Shown here piece after piece: positions 62,216 through 64,000 of a DNA stretch of 64,000 nucleotides. Within the stretch, counting starts at the first letter, position 1. The number at the start of each line of letters is the position of its first letter. The position numbers were made by a program, and so were the translations under genes. Where the stretch lies: positions 1,699,071 through 1,763,070 of the forward strand of contig JAQQFT010000023.1 of NCBI GenBank assembly GCA_029582265.1, given 5' to 3'. The notes below the pieces were generated by a model. That model was not told the origin of the DNA and ran no database searches. It saw only the letters and a list, made by a program, of their open reading frames with translations. This DNA is from Zoroaster sp. YZ-2022 (Eukaryota > Echinodermata > Asteroidea > Forcipulatida > Zoroasteridae).

Positions 62216-63123
62216 TTTCAAGGGAGGCCGATAATTTTATATCTAAATTAAAGCTTAGGTTCTCCCCTTTCAGAAAACACCATACTTTTGAATTTGGAAA
62301 CACTTCGTACCTTAAACGGCCTCCATGGACACTTAGCCCTCTGTAAAATACCGTCAACTTCCATGCGGTTTCACCGCAAACAATACAGCACTATACAGTG
62401 TTACAAAAAATATATATATTGTTGGGAATAACTTTTAAAGTTTTCATGGGAGGCCGATAATTTTATATCTAAATTAATGCTTAGGTTCTCCCTTTCAGAA
62501 AAACACCATACTTTTGAATTTGGAATTTTTTTCGTACCTTAAACGGCCTCCATGGACACTTAGCCCTCTGTAAAATACCGTCAACTTGCATGCGGTTTCA
62601 CCGCAAACAATACAGCACTATACAGTGTTACAAAAAATTTGTTTTCTATGGTTGGGAATAACTTTTAAAGTTTTCAAGGAGGCCGATCATTTTATATCTA
62701 AATTAAAGCTTAGGTTCTCCCTTTCAGAAAAACACCATACTTTTGAATTTGGAATTTTTTCGTACCTTAAACGGCCTCCATGGACACTTAGCCCTCTGTA
62801 AAATACTGTCAATCTCCATGCGGTTTCACCGCAAACAATACAGCACTATACAGTGTTACAAAAAAAGATTTCTATGGTTGGGAATAACTTTTAAAGTTTT
62901 CAAGGAGGCCGATAATTTTATATCTAAATTAAAGCTTAGGTTCTCCCCTTTCAGAAAAACACCATACTTTTGAATTTGGATAATTTTTTCGTACCTTAAA
63001 CGGCCTCCATGGACACTTAGCCCTCTGTAAAATACCGTCAACTTGCATGCGGTTTCACCGCAAACAATACAGCACTATACAGTGTTACAAAAAAATACAT
63101 TTCTATGGTTGGGAATAACTTTT

Positions 63124-63250
63124 AAAGTTTTCAAGGGAGGCCGATAATTTTATATCTAAATTAAAGCTTAGGTTCTCCCCTTTCAGAAAAACACCATACT
63201 TTTGAATTTGGATTTTTTTTTCGTACCTTAAACGGCCTCCATGGACACTT
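63124..63250 (+). repeat. Conserved inverted repeat within the R monomer (example copy)
   Basis: The left arm holds GGAGGCCG (63136-63143) and the right arm CGGCCTCC (63233-63240), an exact 8-bp inverted match with 89 bp between. Outside the exact core the arms keep partial complementarity (TTTTCAAG on the left, ATGGACACTT on the right). The pair recurs in nearly every R monomer and in the GGAGGCCG copies of L1. In L2 the left arm is GGAGGCAG, so the match is broken there. Function is unknown. Confidence 0.7.
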
Positions 63251-63458
63251 AGCCCTCTGTAAAATACCGTCAACTTCCATGCGGTTTCACCGCAAACAAT
63301 ACAGCACTATACAGTGTTACAAACATTTTTTTTTCTATGGTTGGGAATAACTTTTAAAGTTTTCAAGGGAGGCCGATAATTTTATATCTAAATTAAAGCT
63401 TAGGTTCTCCCCTTTCAGAAAAACACCATACTTTTGAATTTGTAATTTGTTTTCGTAC
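63227..63458 (+). repeat. Reference R-type monomer (232 bp, anchor to anchor)
   Basis: Given as the type copy for subfamily R. In order it holds CCATGG, CCCTCTG, TACCGTCAAC, TTCCATGCGG (many copies have TTGCATGCGG), CACCGCAAACAAT, CACTATACAGTG, variable A/T tract 2 (63321-63334), TATGGTTGGG, CTTTTAAAG, GGAGGCCG, AAGCTT, CTCCCCTTTCAG, CACCATAC, TTTGAATTTG and variable A/T tract 1 ahead of TCGTACC. This copy belongs to the CTTCCATGCGG variant that becomes common after ~45.6 kb. Confidence 0.9.
63307..63318 (+). repeat. Near-palindromic 12-mer CACTATACAGTG (example copy)
   Basis: It is one base away from the perfect palindrome CACTGTACAGTG. L monomers have CACTGTACACTG, also one base away but at a different position. 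It lies just ahead of the poly(A) tract. It could be a protein-binding dyad or a remnant; the sequence cannot decide. Confidence 0.6.
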
Positions 63459-64000
63459 CTTAAACGGCCTCCATGGACACTTAGCCCTCTGTAAAATACC
63501 GTCAACTTGCATGCGGTTTCACCGCAAACAATACAGCACTATACAGTGTTACAAAAAAACACATTTCTATGGTTGGGAATAACTTTAAAGTTTTCAAGGA
63601 GGCCGATAATTTTAAATCTAAATTAAAGCTTAGGTTCTCCCCTTTCAGACAAACACCATACTTTTGAAGTTGGATAATTATTTTGTACCTTAAACGGCCT
63701 CCATGGACACTTAGCCCTCTGTAAAATACGGTCAACTTGCATGCGGTTTCACCGCAAACAATACAGCACTATACAGTGTTACAAAAAAAAACATTTCTAT
63801 GGTGGGGAATAAATTTAAATTTTATCAAGGTAGGCCGATAATTTTATATCTAAATTAAAGCTTAGGTTCTCCCCTTTCAGAAAAACACCATACTTTTGAA
63901 TTTGGAAAAATTTTTCGTACCTTAAACGGCCTCCATGGACACTTAGCCCTCTGTAAAATACCGTCAACTTCCATGCGGTTTCACCGCAAACAATACAGCA

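Larger units (their letters stand above)
29773..64000 (+). repeat. Satellite DNA array, subfamily R (225-232-bp monomer, ~149 copies)
   Basis: The same satellite family and orientation as 1-29272, but a distinct subfamily. Diagnostics are TTTCACCGCAAACAAT, CACTATACAGTG, GTTACAAAAAA, TTCTATGGTTGGG, CTTTTAAAGTTTTCAAG, GGAGGCCGATAATTTTATAT, CTTTCAGAAAAACACCATAC and TTCGTACCTTAAACGG. Anchor spacing is 230-232 bp where runs are full length (63227, 63459, 63689, 63921) and 225-229 bp where they are short (38084, 38312, 38541, 38767, 38992). Two A/T tracts per monomer vary freely. I found no unique DNA, gene or transposon. The array runs off the right edge. Confidence 0.98.
49620..64000 (+). repeat. 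Zone R3: R monomers rich in CTTCCATGCGG and variable A/T spacers
   Basis: From ~45.6 kb, and dominantly after ~49.9 kb, the GCATGC site is replaced by CCATGC in many copies (CAACTTCCATGCGG, CAATCTCCATGCGG). The spacer before TCGTACC takes many forms (TAATTTTTT, ATTTTTTT, AACAATTTT, AATGTTTT, ATTTTTGTT). Full-length runs dominate 49.8-52.5 kb and 55.0-56.8 kb; short-run copies return at 52.6-55.0 kb. There are no genes. Confidence 0.75.

Noticed and set aside
212..63735. Some 80 small open frames of 60-106 codons on both strands
   Set aside because: All are translations of the same monomer in a few frames. Recurrence comes from the DNA repeat, not from protein constraint; indels in runs break them freely.
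1..64000. CRISPR array
   Set aside because: The repeats are 225-233 bp and contiguous, with no unique spacers. Variable A/T tracts are only 5-15 bp.
29773..64000. CENP-B box
   Set aside because: TTCG and CGG are 9 bases apart instead of 7 and the final G is missing; L lacks TTCG altogether.
1..64000. tRNA, 5S or other RNA-gene origin of the monomer
   Set aside because: I saw no convincing box A/box B pair, cloverleaf or rRNA core. GGTTCTCC only loosely resembles box B.
1..64000. Telomeric repeat or microsatellite blocks
   Set aside because: No runs of TTAGGG, TTAGG or TTTAGGG, and no long di- or trinucleotide repeats. The only simple sequence is the short A/T tracts in R.
1..64000. Transposable-element insertion or terminal repeats
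   Set aside because: Scanning anchor to anchor shows no insertion longer than a few bases in any monomer, and no target-site duplications.
1..64000. Monomer as an ancient ~115-bp direct dimer
   Set aside because: The two A/T tracts in R divide the unit roughly in half, but the halves share no visible direct similarity; only the short inverted pair links them.

Overview
The window is satellite DNA from end to end. I see no protein-coding gene, RNA gene, mobile element or unique sequence. About 275 head-to-tail copies of one AT-rich monomer of 225-233 bp fill both strands. All copies point the same way and share the near-invariant anchor CCTTAAACGGCCTCCATGG (early copies have CCATAG). Most also carry one AAGCTT (HindIII), one CCATGG (NcoI) and one GCATGC (SphI) site. 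One hand-counted monomer (20455-20685) is 37% G+C. This organisation points to a eukaryotic heterochromatic block: centromeric, pericentromeric, subtelomeric, or on a sex or B chromosome. The sequence alone does not identify the organism, and I do not recognise the satellite family.

Layout. (1) 1-29272 is subfamily L, about 126 monomers, marked by CACTGTACACTG, CGAAAGAAACATTTCTAAGG and TAATGTCTTCATACC. Its first ~10.25 kb (L1) is a diverse patchwork with higher-order repeats: blocks of several monomers recur at offsets of about 2.56, 3.01 and 4.18 kb. The rest (L2) is more uniform, with a few three-monomer cassettes recurring at long range. (2) 29273-29772 is exactly 500 N, an assembly gap. 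(3) 29773-64000 is subfamily R, about 149 monomers, marked by CACCGCAAACAAT, CACTATACAGTG, TTACAAAAAA and TTCTATGGTTGGG. R has two hypervariable A/T tracts per monomer, a short 4-5-monomer higher-order pattern near 31.7-34.2 kb, and three zones that differ in homopolymer length.

The subfamilies are not fully separate. Short R-type tracts lie inside the L array (near 1.6, 4.0, 4.15 and 13.8 kb) and L-type tracts lie inside the R array (36.3, 48.5 and 60.8 kb), as expected from gene conversion or unequal exchange. Every open reading frame in the window is a by-product of the monomer: the same 60-100 codons recur on both strands and break whenever monomer length changes frame.

The most useful leads are the L/R switch hidden in a placeholder gap; the reciprocal conversion tracts; a 12-bp dyad that each subfamily misses by a different single base; a conserved inverted pair (GGAGGCCG / CGGCCTCC) in each R monomer; and correlated homopolymer shortening that may be consensus error. 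Monomer counts are estimates from anchor spacing, not a computed decomposition.
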